Part shown: positions 41,176 to 54,012 of the stretch, one piece after another
How the letters are laid out: the number at the start of each line of letters is the position of its first letter
How positions within the stretch are numbered: the stretch's first letter is position 1
Assembly (NCBI RefSeq): GCF_002019855.1
Contig: NZ_CM007717.1
Location: 558,001-622,000 of the forward strand
Direction: 5' to 3'
DNA from: Streptomyces antibioticus
GTDB lineage: Bacteria; Actinomycetota; Actinomycetes; Streptomycetales; Streptomycetaceae
DNA length: 64,000 bases
Position numbers and translations under genes: made by a program
Notes under the pieces: model-generated
What the model was told of the DNA's origin: nothing
The model's database searches: none
Seen by the model: the letters and a program-made list of their open reading frames with translations, nothing else

Positions 41176-42183
41176 GTGACCTCCCGCCCGGACTCCCCCG
41201 CGCCGCTCCCGCTCATCGCTCCGATGCTGGCCACGCCCGGTTCGCTGCCGCCCGCCGCGCAGGACGCCCGCTGGGCCTACGAGACCAAGCAGGACGGCCA
41301 GCGGGCCGTGGTCTACCTCCCCGGGGACGGGACGGCCGGGCTGCGGGCCCGTTCCGGGGAGGACATCACCGGCGCCTACCCCGAGCTGCGGGCGCTGGGC
41401 GGGGCGCTCGGTGCCACCCCCGCCGTACTGGACGGAGAGGTGCTGGCGCTGGACCGGGAGGGCCGTGCCGACTTCCAGGCGCTGCAGTCCCGGATGGGGC
41501 TGGCGCACGCGCCGGGCCGGGCGGCCCGCGCCGCCGCGACGGTCCCGGTGCACCTGGTGCTCTTCGACGTGCTGCACCTGGGCGGGCGGTCCCTGCTGCG
41601 GCTGCCGTACGCGGAGCGCCGGGCGGTGCTGGAGGACCTGGGCCTGGAGGGCGGGTTCTGGTCGACGCCGGGGGCGCTCGTCGGCCATGGCCGCGAGGCC
41701 CTGGAGGCGACCCGTGCGCACGGTCTGGAGGGGCTGGTCTGCAAGCGGCTGGACTCGGTGTACGAGCCGGGGGTGCGCTCCCGGGCCTGGATCAAGATCC
41801 GCAACATGACGGTGGCCGATGTGCTGGTCGGCGGCTGGTCGCCGGGGAAGGGGCGGCTGACGGGGCTGCCGGGCGCCGTTCTGGTCGGGCAGCGCACCCG
41901 GGACGGCGGTCTGCGGTACGTCGGCAGCGTGGGCACCGGGTGGAGCGAGGCGGAACGGCTCGAACTCACCTCACTCCTAAGGGAGTTGGCGACTGACACT
42001 TGCCCCTTCGACGCCGTGCCGCCGACGGCCGGCGCGCACTGGGTGGTGCCCCGGCTCGTCGGCGAGGTGCGGTACAGCATCCGTACCCGGGCGGGGCTGC
42101 TGCGCCAGCCGTCCTGGCTCCGGCTGCGCCCGGACCTGACGCCCGCGGAGGCGGACGCGGATCTTCCGGACAGTTCCGCCTGA
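41176..42183 (+). CDS. ATP-dependent DNA ligase (adenylation plus OB domain)
   Basis: The 335-aa protein from GTG 41176 carries nucleotidyltransferase motif I ETKQDGQRA with K38, motif III PAVLDGEVLA, motif IIIa in VHLVLFDVLHLGG, motif IV GLEGLVCKRLDS and motif V SRAWIKIRNMTV, then an OB domain (GRLTGLPGAVLVGQR). It is the LigC/LigD-ligase-like minimal form, joining nicks or broken ends with ATP. No Ku or LigD polymerase/nuclease gene is adjacent. The open frame continues upstream to 41083 without a better start. Confidence 0.9.
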   Translation: MTSRPDSPAPLPLIAPMLATPGSLPPAAQDARWAYETKQDGQRAVVYLPGDGTAGLRARSGEDITGAYPELRALGGALGATPAVLDGEVLALDREGRADFQALQSRMGLAHAPGRAARAAATVPVHLVLFDVLHLGGRSLLRLPYAERRAVLEDLGLEGGFWSTPGALVGHGREALEATRAHGLEGLVCKRLDSVYEPGVRSRAWIKIRNMTVADVLVGGWSPGKGRLTGLPGAVLVGQRTRDGGLRYVGSVGTGWSEAERLELTSLLRELATDTCPFDAVPPTAGAHWVVPRLVGEVRYSIRTRAGLLRQPSWLRLRPDLTPAEADADLPDSSA

Positions 42184-42197
42184 CTCGCCGTCAGTAG

Positions 42198-42212
42198 GCC
42201 CAACTATTGGGC
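42198..42212. promoter_or_regulatory. short palindrome upstream of the NPP1-type gene
   Basis: GCCCAA-CTA-TTGGGC, 15 bp after the ligase stop and 115 bp before the next start. It may be a weak terminator for the ligase or an operator; AT-rich flanks on both sides suit a promoter. Confidence 0.4.
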
Positions 42213-42327
42213 GTGGCTTCATCATTGGCACACCTGAGGCCCTTGGCGCCGCAGTGAAAACCGGGGAAGCTGAACTCCCTTCACCCCCACAGCCGTTCGG
42301 CTGCGCCCGGACCATGAGGAGGACGCA

Positions 42328-43104
42328 GTGTCGTCACCCACGTTCAAGAAGCACCGCAGGAGATGGGTCACCGGAGTCGCCGGTGCCGCCGCGCTCGTGC
42401 TCGCCTCCGCCTCGTCCGCGTTCGCCGCGCCGCCCCCGGCGCTGCCGCAGAACGCCGAGGCCGCGGAACTCGCGTACCAGCCCGCGTTCGACTACGACAA
42501 GGACGGCTGCTACTCCACCGCCGCGATCGGCCCCGACGGCACGATCAACCCCGGCCTGAACCCGACGGGCGCGCTCAACGGCAACTGCCGGGACGCCTCC
42601 GACCTCGACACGACCAACGCGTACTCGCGCTACAAGTGCAACAACGGCTGGTGCGCGTACCTGTACGGGCTGTACTTCGAGAAGGACCAGGCGCTGCCGG
42701 GCGTCAGCCTCGGCGGGCACCGGCACGACTGGGAGCATGTCGTGGTCTGGGTGCAGAACAACCAGGTCCAGTACGTCTCGACGTCCAACCACGGCTCGTT
42801 CACCGTGCACCCGGCGTCCTCGATCCGCTTCGAGGGCACCCACGCGAAGGTCGTCTACCACAAGGACGGCATCAGCACGCACTGCTTCCGGGCGGCGAAC
42901 TCCAACGACGAGCCGCCGGAGAACCACAAGGGCACCTGGCAGTACCCGCCGCTGGTCGGCTGGAACGGCTACCCGGCCGGGCTGCGCGACAAGCTGGTCT
43001 CGTACAACTTCGGCAGCGCCAACTTCGGCCTGAAGGACGGCAGTTTCACCAGCCATCTGTCGACGGCCAAGCCCTCGGGGATCCCGTTCGACCCCAACGC
43101 GTAG
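42328..43104 (+). CDS. secreted NPP1-type (necrosis-inducing, NLP) protein
   Basis: The GTG at 42328 follows GAGGAGG. The 258-aa precursor has a signal peptide ending near AFAAPP. The NLP heptapeptide GHRHDWE (130-136) is perfect, with conserved residues WEHVVVWV after it and Asp/Asn around DYDKDGCYSTAAI. Cysteines (DGCYST, GNCRDA, YKCNNGWC, THCFRA) suggest disulfides. NLPs from fungi, oomycetes and some bacteria bind glycosylceramides and lyse plant cells; in Streptomyces the role is unknown. It is a stand-alone secreted gene. Confidence 0.93.
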   Translation: MSSPTFKKHRRRWVTGVAGAAALVLASASSAFAAPPPALPQNAEAAELAYQPAFDYDKDGCYSTAAIGPDGTINPGLNPTGALNGNCRDASDLDTTNAYSRYKCNNGWCAYLYGLYFEKDQALPGVSLGGHRHDWEHVVVWVQNNQVQYVSTSNHGSFTVHPASSIRFEGTHAKVVYHKDGISTHCFRAANSNDEPPENHKGTWQYPPLVGWNGYPAGLRDKLVSYNFGSANFGLKDGSFTSHLSTAKPSGIPFDPNA

Positions 43105-43113
43105 GCGGGTGAC

Positions 43114-43149
43114 GCGATCGGCCCGGGGTGCGCGCCCCGGGCCGATCGC
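43114..43149 (+). terminator. strong hairpin after the NPP1-type gene
   Basis: A perfect 15-bp stem (GCGATCGGCCCGGGG and its complement) with a 6-nt loop begins 9 bp after the stop codon. It separates this gene from hemC. Confidence 0.85.
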
Positions 43150-43256
43150 CGTATCCGGCCCTCTCTACCCCTTCGCGGGGTGATGCATGCCGCACCGCTG
43201 GGCCGAATGTGCGAAGCGGCGCGGCGGGCGGGGCCCGAGGGTCTATCGTGTCCCGC

Positions 43257-44192
43257 ATGTCCGTCCCGGAACTGATCCGTATCGTGTCCCGCGACTCCCC
43301 CATGGCTCTGGCCCAAGTGGAGCGCGTCCGTGCCGAGTTGGCCGCCCTGCACCCCGGAATCCGCACCACCGTCGTCCCCGTGCGGACGACCGGCGACAAG
43401 TGGATGGGCGATCTCGCCCAGGTCGAGGGCAAGGGCGCGTTCACCAAGGAGGTCGACGCGGCGCTGCTGGCCGGGGAGGCCGATCTCGCGGTGCACTGCG
43501 TGAAGGACATCCCGGCGGACCGTCCGCTGCCCGCGGGCACGGTGTTCGCCGCGTTCCTGAAGCGGGACGACATCCGTGACGCCCTGGTGCACCCGGGCGG
43601 CCTCACCCTCGACGAACTCCCGGCCGGGACCCGGATCGGCACCTCGTCGGTGCGCCGGATCGCCCAGCTCGCCGCCACGCATCCGCATCTGGAGTGCGTG
43701 CCGTTCCGGGGCAACGCCAACCGGCGGCTGGAGAAGCTGGCGGCGGGCGAGGCGGACGCGCTGCTGCTCGCGGTGTCCGGTCTGGAGCGCATCGACCGCC
43801 GGGACGTGATCAGCGAGGTGCTCTCTCCGGAGACGATGATGCCGCCGATCGGCGCGGGCGTCCTCGCGCTCCAGTGCCGGGAGGGCGACGACGACCTGAT
43901 CGACACGGTGAGCGGCCTCGGCGACCCGGCGACGCACCGGGAGGCCACGGCGGAGCGCATGTTCCTGCATGTGCTCCAGGGCCACTGCAACAGCCCGATC
44001 GCCGGGTACGCCCGGACCGAGCACGGCGGTGAACTGTCGTTGCGGGCCTGTGTGTTCACACCGGACGGCAAGACCCGTCTGAACGCCCACGAGTGGGCGG
44101 GCCGGCTCGACCCGGCGACGCTGGGCACCTCGGTGGCGGTGGCGCTGCTGCGTCAGGGCGCCCGCGAGATCATCGACGGCATCGCACACTGA
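43257..44192 (+). CDS. hemC: porphobilinogen deaminase (hydroxymethylbilane synthase), stand-alone copy
   Basis: The 311-aa protein has the full PBGD fold: [73 protein letters not shown], and the cofactor-binding cysteine C244 in [12 protein letters not shown]. It polymerises four porphobilinogens into hydroxymethylbilane on the way to heme, siroheme and cobalamin. No hemA, hemD or hemB lies next to it, unlike the usual Streptomyces hem cluster, so it is probably a second copy. The sequence looks fully functional. Confidence 0.92.
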   Translation: MSVPELIRIVSRDSPMALAQVERVRAELAALHPGIRTTVVPVRTTGDKWMGDLAQVEGKGAFTKEVDAALLAGEADLAVHCVKDIPADRPLPAGTVFAAFLKRDDIRDALVHPGGLTLDELPAGTRIGTSSVRRIAQLAATHPHLECVPFRGNANRRLEKLAAGEADALLLAVSGLERIDRRDVISEVLSPETMMPPIGAGVLALQCREGDDDLIDTVSGLGDPATHREATAERMFLHVLQGHCNSPIAGYARTEHGGELSLRACVFTPDGKTRLNAHEWAGRLDPATLGTSVAVALLRQGAREIIDGIAH

Positions 44193-44211
44193 GCGCGCCG
44201 GGGCCGCCGCG

Positions 44212-44727
44212 TCAGGCGGTGCCCTCCTCGGCCTGGTCCCGCAGGAAGTTGCTGATCTCGCGGGCCAGGCTCTCCCGGCCCGGACCGGCCGGCACGGCCC
44301 CCTCGTGCAGTCCGATGCCGCCCGTCCACAGCCGGCGCTCGGCCCAGTCGTCGTCCACACGGAGCTGCACCTGCACGTCGACCTGGGCGAGCGCGGCCTC
44401 GGGCCCCGCGGCGAAGAGCACGGCGGTGGCGCGGCGCAGCGGATAGACGTCGAAGCCCTCGATGAACTGCGAGTTCCGCCAGTCGAGGAACGCGCTCTCG
44501 CCGTCCGCGCCGATCCGGATGTCGATCTGCCCGTCCTCGAGATGGATCGTGGAGTGCCCGGCACCCCGGTTCTCGACGGTCACCCGCAGACAGAAGTACG
44601 TCAGCCCCTCGGCCGCGTCGTCACGTCCCCGCGGCGGCTCCTGCTGCTCCAGACGGTGGACGCGGACCCGCAGACCGGCATGCTCGTCGTACTCGTGCCA
44701 GTCCCCGACCACGTTCGGCTCGTACAC
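44212..44727 (-). CDS. conserved hypothetical protein, 171 aa
   Basis: A soluble protein from ATG 44727. It has beta-strand-rich, acidic sequence: LTYFCLRVTVENRGAGHSTIHLEDGQIDIRI, DVYPLRRATAVLFAAGPEAALAQVDVQVQLRVDDDW and a helical end ESLAREISNFLRDQ. The central part looks like a beta-sandwich. I recognise no family; it resembles Streptomyces-restricted hypothetical proteins. It is divergent from the sigma factor gene after a 400-bp gap. The stop is just downstream of the convergent hemC. Confidence 0.65.
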   Translation of the reverse strand: MYEPNVVGDWHEYDEHAGLRVRVHRLEQQEPPRGRDDAAEGLTYFCLRVTVENRGAGHSTIHLEDGQIDIRIGADGESAFLDWRNSQFIEGFDVYPLRRATAVLFAAGPEAALAQVDVQVQLRVDDDWAERRLWTGGIGLHEGAVPAGPGRESLAREISNFLRDQAEEGTA

Positions 44728-45127
44728 AGTCCACCTCTCGACTTCTGTCGGCTGCTTCCTATCCGTGCGCTCAGCGCACTGTCAAATGAGCGGAATGCGC
44801 TGTGGCCAGGGGGTTCACCCGTTTTGATCGGTGATCAAGCCGTGCGCAGGAAGAACTCCACGAGCGGCGCCGGCGGGGCCGCGGACGGCGTGCCGCACAT
44901 CACGTCCCCGGCCAAGATCGGCGGGAGCGGGCCCCGCCGGGGCGGAGCGCGCCGCACACCGAAGAGATTATTCGGTCATTTGTTTTAGATCGCCCGATAC
45001 CGGGCATCCGGACAGAGTGCTTCGGACCGGAGGCACGTCCGTGGGACCCCGCACCGCGGGTCCGCCCGGCGTGCCGGTCCCACGACCCGCCCACCCCCGG
45101 CACACCCCATCGGGAAGAACGCGCGTC
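44728..45127. other. 400-bp divergent intergenic region
   Basis: The gap between the unknown gene (minus) and the sigma factor gene (plus) contains overlapping dyads near 44765-44802 (GTGCGC-TCA-GCGCAC, and CAGCGCA...TGCGCTG) and an unusually AT-rich stretch at 44965-44995. That stretch holds a SigB-like promoter (separate entry). Frames through it do not look coding. Confidence 0.5.
44982..45007 (+). promoter_or_regulatory. SigB-type promoter candidate before the sigma factor gene
   Basis: GTTT-N16-GGGCAT resembles the Streptomyces SigB-class consensus GNNT-N14-16-GGGTA(C/T), with one mismatch in the -10 element. It lies about 120 bp upstream of the sigma factor start. Autoregulation would fit the family. 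Confidence 0.4.
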
Positions 45128-45919
45128 ATGCCTACCACCGTGAGTACGAAGCAGCACCCCCACGACGACGCTCCGGACACCACCGCGGCCTTCGCGCGGC
45201 TGGCCGGACTGCCCGAGGGGCCCGAGCGCCGGGCGCTGCGGGACGATCTGATCCGGCTCTGGCTCCCCATGGCCGAGCGGATCGCGGTCCGTTTCCGCGG
45301 CCGCGGCGAGAACCTGGAGGATCTCTACCAGGTCGCCGCGCTCGGCCTGGTCAAGGCCGTCGACCACTACGATCCCGACCGCGGCCGGGTCTTCGAGGCG
45401 TACGCGGTGCCGACGATCACCGGCGAGATCAAGCGGCACTTCCGCGACCACATGTGGACGCTGCACGTCCCGCGCCGGGTCCAGGACCTGCGCAATCGCG
45501 TGCGGCAGGCGGACAAGGACCTCGCGCAGACCACGTCCGGCAGGGCCCCGACCGTCGCCGAGATCGCCGCGCACGCGCAGCTCACCGAGGACGAGGTGCG
45601 CACCGGCATGGAGGCGCTGGACTGCTTCTCCGCGCTGTCCCTGGACGCGGAGATCCCCGGCACCGACGGCTACGCCCTCACCGACGCCCTCGGCGACCCC
45701 GACCCCGGCTACGACACCGTGGTGGACCGGGTGGCCGTGGCGCCGCGGCTGCGGGAGCTGCCGGAGCGCGAGAGGACGATCCTCTATCTGCGCTTCTTCC
45801 AGGGGATGACCCAGAGCCGGATAGCCGACCAGCTCGGCATCTCGCAGATGCATGTCTCCCGGCTGCTCAGCGGCTGCTGCCGACGGCTGCGCGAGGAAAT
45901 CGCCGCCGATCCCGGCTGA
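45128..45919 (+). CDS. RNA polymerase sigma factor, SigB/SigF/SigG-like (group 3)
   Basis: The 263-aa protein starts at ATG 45128. Region 2 has AERIAVRFRGRGENLEDLYQVAALGLVKAVDHYDPDRGRVFEAYAVPTITGEIKRHFRDHMW, the SigB-like core-binding and -10 recognition segments. Region 3 follows at VQDLRNRVRQ, and region 4 has ERERTILYLRFFQGMTQSRIADQLGISQMHVSRLL. It belongs to the stress/development sigma factors usually controlled by an anti-sigma factor. None is adjacent; the GHKL proteins elsewhere in this window (10207, 49128, 60889) are possible partners but not linked. Confidence 0.93.
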   Translation: MPTTVSTKQHPHDDAPDTTAAFARLAGLPEGPERRALRDDLIRLWLPMAERIAVRFRGRGENLEDLYQVAALGLVKAVDHYDPDRGRVFEAYAVPTITGEIKRHFRDHMWTLHVPRRVQDLRNRVRQADKDLAQTTSGRAPTVAEIAAHAQLTEDEVRTGMEALDCFSALSLDAEIPGTDGYALTDALGDPDPGYDTVVDRVAVAPRLRELPERERTILYLRFFQGMTQSRIADQLGISQMHVSRLLSGCCRRLREEIAADPG

Positions 45920-46141
45920 CCCCGGCCCCGCGGCCCGGCCGCGCCTCACTCCGATGGCGGTGCGGCCGCCCTCGTGTCCGGGTTCCTGGATCGGGTCCGT
46001 TTGGCCGTCCGGTCCGGGCGGTACTCGGGTCACCGGCCCCCCGGGCCGCCGGGTGCGTCGGCAGGCGCCCGGCACGGTCGGGACCGGACACTGGGGAGGA
46101 CGCCCCGGCCGCCGACCGAGAGACCAGGAACGCGAGCACTC

Positions 46142-46963
46142 ATGAACCCTCACCCGGAATCCACCCCCGGCGTACCCTCAGCCCCCGGCGCACGGGGAGC
46201 CGTCTCCACGCGCTCCGTGTTCGGCTCGCCCTGCTGGGTGAGTCTGACCAGCCGCGATCTGGACGCCACCCAGGAGTTCTACGGGGCCGTGCTGGGCTGG
46301 ACCTGGCGCAGGGGCGGCCTGGGGGCCCATTTCCGCACGGCCCTGGCCGGTGACGTGCCGGTGGCCGGGGTGGCCGCCGTGGCCGCGATGTGGCAGATGG
46401 CGGTGGCCTGGACTCCGTACTTCGCCGTGCCCAGCGCCGATGTCGCCGCCTCCCGCACCCGGGAGCGCGGCGGGACCGTGGCGGTGGGGCCGATCTCGCT
46501 GCCCCCGGGCCGGGCCGCCCTGCTGGCAGACCGGGACGGCGCGACTTTCGGCGTCTGGGAGGGCGAGCTGATCGGCAACTGGGAGGCGTGGCGGCAGGAC
46601 GCGCCCGCCTTCATCCGGCTGCACACCCGGGACGCCTTCGACTCCGCGATCTTCTACGGCGAGGTCCTCGACTGGGCCTCGGACAGCCCGGGCTGCTGCG
46701 AGGTGCACTACGAGGGCGGCGAGGTCGTGCTGCGCAGCCAGGGCGACGCGGTGGCCCGGATCGTGTCGGGCGCTCTGGAGGCGGCGCCCGATCCCACGAT
46801 CCGCCCGCACTGGCAGGTCCACTTCGCCGTCGCGGACGTCGCGGCGTGCGCACGCTCCGCCGAGAAGCACGGCGGGAGCGTGCTGATCGAGGACGACGAC
46901 GAGGCGGTGCTCAGGGATCCCGACGGCGCCCAGTTCACGGTCACCTCACGCCGGGAGCCCTGA
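46142..46963 (+). CDS. VOC (glyoxalase/dioxygenase-like) family protein, two-domain
   Basis: The 273-aa protein starts at ATG 46142. It contains two vicinal-oxygen-chelate modules: CWVSLTSRDLDATQEFYGAVLGW...AALLADRDGATFGVWE and FIRLHTRDAFDSAIFYGEVLDWASD...AVLRDPDGAQFTVTSR. Such tandem VOC proteins of about 250-280 aa in Streptomyces are unassigned; they may detoxify or modify small molecules. The first strands lack a clear His ligand, so metal binding is uncertain. It is convergent with glgX. Confidence 0.87.
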   Translation: MNPHPESTPGVPSAPGARGAVSTRSVFGSPCWVSLTSRDLDATQEFYGAVLGWTWRRGGLGAHFRTALAGDVPVAGVAAVAAMWQMAVAWTPYFAVPSADVAASRTRERGGTVAVGPISLPPGRAALLADRDGATFGVWEGELIGNWEAWRQDAPAFIRLHTRDAFDSAIFYGEVLDWASDSPGCCEVHYEGGEVVLRSQGDAVARIVSGALEAAPDPTIRPHWQVHFAVADVAACARSAEKHGGSVLIEDDDEAVLRDPDGAQFTVTSRREP

Positions 46964-46983
46964 GCCCGCCGCACCCCGAAGGG

Positions 46984-49127
<2,144 letters not shown>

Positions 49128-49131
<4 letters not shown>

Positions 49132-49628
49132 CGGGCGTCCTCCAGGATGCCGTTCTCCCGCGCGAGCGCGGCCACCGGCACCGACCGGGGCACCTGAAGC
49201 ACCTCGCGCAGGCTCGGTTCGGGCGCGGTGGGCACCAGCGGGACCCGCTCGCCGGCGCGGGCCCGCTGCGAGAACCAGATGACCTTGCCGCCGGTGTGGG
49301 TGGCACAGCAGCCCCAGCCGTCGCTCATCGCGGCGATGCGCTCCAGGCAGCCGCGCAGGTCGGGGTCCGGGCGCAGTTCGCGGTCGTCGCCGCCGATGGC
49401 GGTGATCAGGTGCTGTCCGTTCCACCACATCTCGATCGAGATGCACTTGTCCGTGGCGTGCTCGTCGATGGCTTCGAGCAGCATCCCGGCGCCCCGGCAG
49501 ACCGGGTCGACGAGCGTCTCCAGCTCCCAGTACTTCAGGTGAGCGGCCAGGATGCGCCTGACCTGGCCGACCCGCTCGGGGCTGACCTCCACATCGAGGT
49601 GGTAGTAGCAGGGGACTGCGGTCTTCAT
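49128..49628 (-). CDS. GHKL-like ATP-binding protein, co-translated with glgX
   Basis: The 166-aa protein from ATG 49628 has GAGGAG upstream. It reads HLKYWELETLVDPVCRGAGMLLEAIDEHATDKCISIEMWWNGQHLITAIGGDDRELRP and IAAMSDGWGCCATHTGGKVIWFSQRA. The last part matches the C-terminal signature of Streptomyces GHKL regulators (W/G...GGKxxWF), but the N-box is degenerate (IDEHA instead of NA...H). It overlaps glgX by GTGA. The coupling suggests a regulator of glycogen metabolism, but that is inference. Confidence 0.75.
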
Positions 49629-49856
49629 CGTCGTTCGCTCCTCACCGGCGAGGCTCCCGCTCCGCACGCCCCCACGGGCCGAAAATACGGAGGGTGAGCG
49701 CTGATCGCTTCTGAGTCACCTCCCACAGTGCGGGCGTTAGTCCATTCGTGCAACACGAGCGCACTCCGGGGTGGTTGAAGATCCAACAAGACGCTGGGTG
49801 TCGGCGCGTGCACCATGAGTGAAACATTCTTCGAGCCCCGGAAGGTGAACTGCGTC

Positions 49857-50126
49857 ATGCTGCTACCGGCCAGGACAGAGGTCGCCCGGCAGTTGCGGCG
49901 GTACCGGGCGTGGGAGCGCGTCATGCTCGCCTCCCCCGCCGACCGCGCGGTGCGGGCCACCTTCGAGGACTCGGGTTACACGCTGTGTGTGCTCATGGGA
50001 AAGCGCTGCGCCCGGGAGGCCGCCGACGCGGCGGAACGCTATCTGCGGTCGACTCTCGCCGCCTACCTCCAGGAACCGGACGCCCGGCCCCGGCCGGCGG
50101 TCCGGCCCCCGGCGGTGGCGCGGTAG
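49857..50126 (+). CDS. DUF5133-type small protein
   Basis: The 89-aa protein begins MLLPARTEVARQLRRYRAWERVMLASPADRAVRATFEDSGYTLCVLMGKRCAREAADAAERYL, which I recall as DUF5133, a Streptomyces family of unknown function. ATG 49857 has GGAAGG upstream; an upstream ATG at 49815 would add 14 residues. It is soluble with a helical core and a Pro-rich tail. It is divergent from the GHKL-glgX pair and precedes the GlgE cluster after a hairpin. Confidence 0.75.
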   Translation: MLLPARTEVARQLRRYRAWERVMLASPADRAVRATFEDSGYTLCVLMGKRCAREAADAAERYLRSTLAAYLQEPDARPRPAVRPPAVAR

Positions 50127-50133
50127 AAGGCGC

Positions 50134-50161
50134 CCCGCCCCGGTAGCGGTACCGGGGCGGG
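50134..50161 (+). terminator. hairpin between the DUF5133 gene and glgE
   Basis: A 12-bp perfect stem (CCCGCCCCGGTA with TACCGGGGCGGG) and a 4-nt loop lie 8 bp after the stop. Confidence 0.75.
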
Positions 50162-50289
50162 AGCCGGGCGGCACGGCCCGGCGGACGACACGACGAGCCG
50201 GGCGGAGGGTCCGGCGGACGCCACGGTGACGCACCGCGCGTCCGACCGGACCCTCGGGCCGGGCGAGGAACACGACGAAGGTGAGACCC

Positions 50290-52233
50290 ATGAGTGCGAC
50301 CCCTGTCATCGGCCGGATCCCGGTCCGCGAGGTGCGGCCCGCGGTGGAGGGCGGCAGACGCCCGGCCAAGGCCGTCGCGGGGGAAACGTTCCACGTGACG
50401 GCGACCGTGTTCCGTGAGGGGCACGACGCCGTCGCCGCCAATGTCGTCCTGCGCGGCCCCAAGGGACGCCGGGGCCCGTGGACTCCGATGCGTGAACTGG
50501 CCCCCGGGACCGACCGCTGGGGCGCGGACGTCACACCCGACGCGCCCGGCCGCTGGACGTACACGGTCGAGGCGTGGAGCGATCCGGTCACCACCTGGCG
50601 GCGGCACGCCACCATCAAGATCCCGGCGGGGATCGATGTGGGGTCGGTCCTGGAGGAGGGCGCCGAACTCCATGAGCGCGCGGCCGCCGGCGCCCCGAGG
50701 GGCCGGGCCCGCACCACGGTCCTGAAGGCGGCGCGGATCCTGGGCGACGACTCCCTGCCGGTCGCGACCCGGCTGGCGGCGGTATTGACGCCGGAGGTGG
50801 ACGCGGTCCTGGCCCGCCACCCGCTGCGGGAGCTGGTCACCGCCTCCGCGCCGATGCCGCTGCTGGTGGAGCGTGAACGGGCCCTGTACGGCGCCTGGTA
50901 CGAGTTCTTCCCCCGCTCCGAGGGCACCCCCGAAACCCCGCACGGCACCTTCCGCACCGCAGCCCGGCGGCTGCCCGCCATCGCCGCGATGGGCTTCGAC
51001 GTCGTCTACCTCCCCCCGATCCACCCCATCGGCACCACCCACCGCAAGGGCCGCAACAACACCCTGAACGCCACCCCCGACGACGTCGGCGTGCCCTGGG
51101 CGATCGGCTCACCGGAGGGCGGCCACGACGCGGTCCACCCGGCACTGGGCACCCTGGAGGACTTCACCTGGTTCGTGGAAGAGGCCGCACGGCACGGACT
51201 GGAGATCGCCCTCGACTTCGCCCTGCAGTGCTCCCCCGACCACCCCTGGGTGGACAAACATCCGGAGTGGTTCCACCACCGCCCCGACGGCTCCATCGCC
51301 TACGCCGAGAACCCGCCCAAGAAGTACCAGGACATCTACCCCGTCGCCTTCGACACCGACCTGGACGGCATCACCGCCGAGACGGTACGCATCCTGCGGC
51401 ACTGGATGTCCCACGGCGTGCGCATCTTCCGCGTCGACAACCCCCACACCAAACCCGTGCTCTTCTGGGAACGCGTCATCGCCGAGATCAACCGCACCGA
51501 CCCCGACGTGATCTTCCTCGCCGAAGCCTTCACCCGCCCCGCGATGATGCGCACCCTCGCCCAGATCGGCTTCCAGCAGTCCTACACCTACTTCACCTGG
51601 CGGACCACGAAGCAGGAACTGACCGAGTACCTCACCGAACTGTCCGGTGAGAGCGCCTCCTACATGCGGCCCAACCTCTTCGCCAACACCCCCGACATCC
51701 TGCACGCCTCCCTCCAGGACGGCGGCCGGGCCGCGTTCGCGCTGCGGGCCGTGCTGGCCGCCACCCTCTCCCCCACCTGGGGCATCTACAGCGGCTACGA
51801 ACTCGCCGAGAACACCCCCCTGCGCCCCGGCAGCGAGGAATACCTCGACTCCGAGAAGTACCAGCTCAAAGCCCGCGACTGGGACACCCCCGACACCCTC
51901 GCCCCCCTCATCACCCGCCTCAACGAGATCCGGCGCACCCACCCCGCGCTGCACCGGCTGCGCAACCTCCGCTTCCACGGCACCGACAACGAGCAGGTGC
52001 TCGCGTACAGCAAGCGGGACGGGGACGACACGGTGATCGTCGTGGTGAACCTCGACCCCCACCACACCCAGGAGACGACGGTCTCGTTGGACATGCCGCA
52101 ACTCGGCCTGGAGCACGGCGCGTCGCTGTCCGTGCACGACGAACTGACCGGTGCGACCTACACCTGGGGCAGCAGCAATTACGTGCGCCTGGAGCCCGGT
52201 TCGGCGCCGGCCCACGTGTTCCACGTCCGGTGA
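50290..52233 (+). CDS. glgE: alpha-1,4-glucan:maltose-1-phosphate maltosyltransferase GlgE
   Basis: The ATG at 50290 is preceded by GAAGGTGAG; a GTG at 50281 is an alternative. The 647-aa protein has an N-terminal beta-domain ([24 protein letters not shown]), a helical insert, and a GH13_3 barrel: [28 protein letters not shown] with nucleophile D383, and [13 protein letters not shown] with general acid E412. The 29-residue spacing of these acids equals that reported for GlgE. It extends alpha-1,4-glucan with maltosyl units from maltose-1-phosphate. It is the first gene of glgE-treS-pep2-glgB. Confidence 0.95.
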   Translation: MSATPVIGRIPVREVRPAVEGGRRPAKAVAGETFHVTATVFREGHDAVAANVVLRGPKGRRGPWTPMRELAPGTDRWGADVTPDAPGRWTYTVEAWSDPVTTWRRHATIKIPAGIDVGSVLEEGAELHERAAAGAPRGRARTTVLKAARILGDDSLPVATRLAAVLTPEVDAVLARHPLRELVTASAPMPLLVERERALYGAWYEFFPRSEGTPETPHGTFRTAARRLPAIAAMGFDVVYLPPIHPIGTTHRKGRNNTLNATPDDVGVPWAIGSPEGGHDAVHPALGTLEDFTWFVEEAARHGLEIALDFALQCSPDHPWVDKHPEWFHHRPDGSIAYAENPPKKYQDIYPVAFDTDLDGITAETVRILRHWMSHGVRIFRVDNPHTKPVLFWERVIAEINRTDPDVIFLAEAFTRPAMMRTLAQIGFQQSYTYFTWRTTKQELTEYLTELSGESASYMRPNLFANTPDILHASLQDGGRAAFALRAVLAATLSPTWGIYSGYELAENTPLRPGSEEYLDSEKYQLKARDWDTPDTLAPLITRLNEIRRTHPALHRLRNLRFHGTDNEQVLAYSKRDGDDTVIVVVNLDPHHTQETTVSLDMPQLGLEHGASLSVHDELTGATYTWGSSNYVRLEPGSAPAHVFHVR

Positions 52234-52265
52234 CCCGCACCGCAGATCGGAGGCCCCAGACCGCC

Positions 52266-53984
<1,719 letters not shown>

Positions 53985-54012
53985 GTGCGCGCCGAGGAAA
54001 GGATGGGTCACC

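Noticed and set aside
43114..43149. Strong inverted repeat as a regulatory site for hemC
   Set aside because: A long perfect stem with a 6-nt loop 9 bp after a stop codon is best explained as a terminator.
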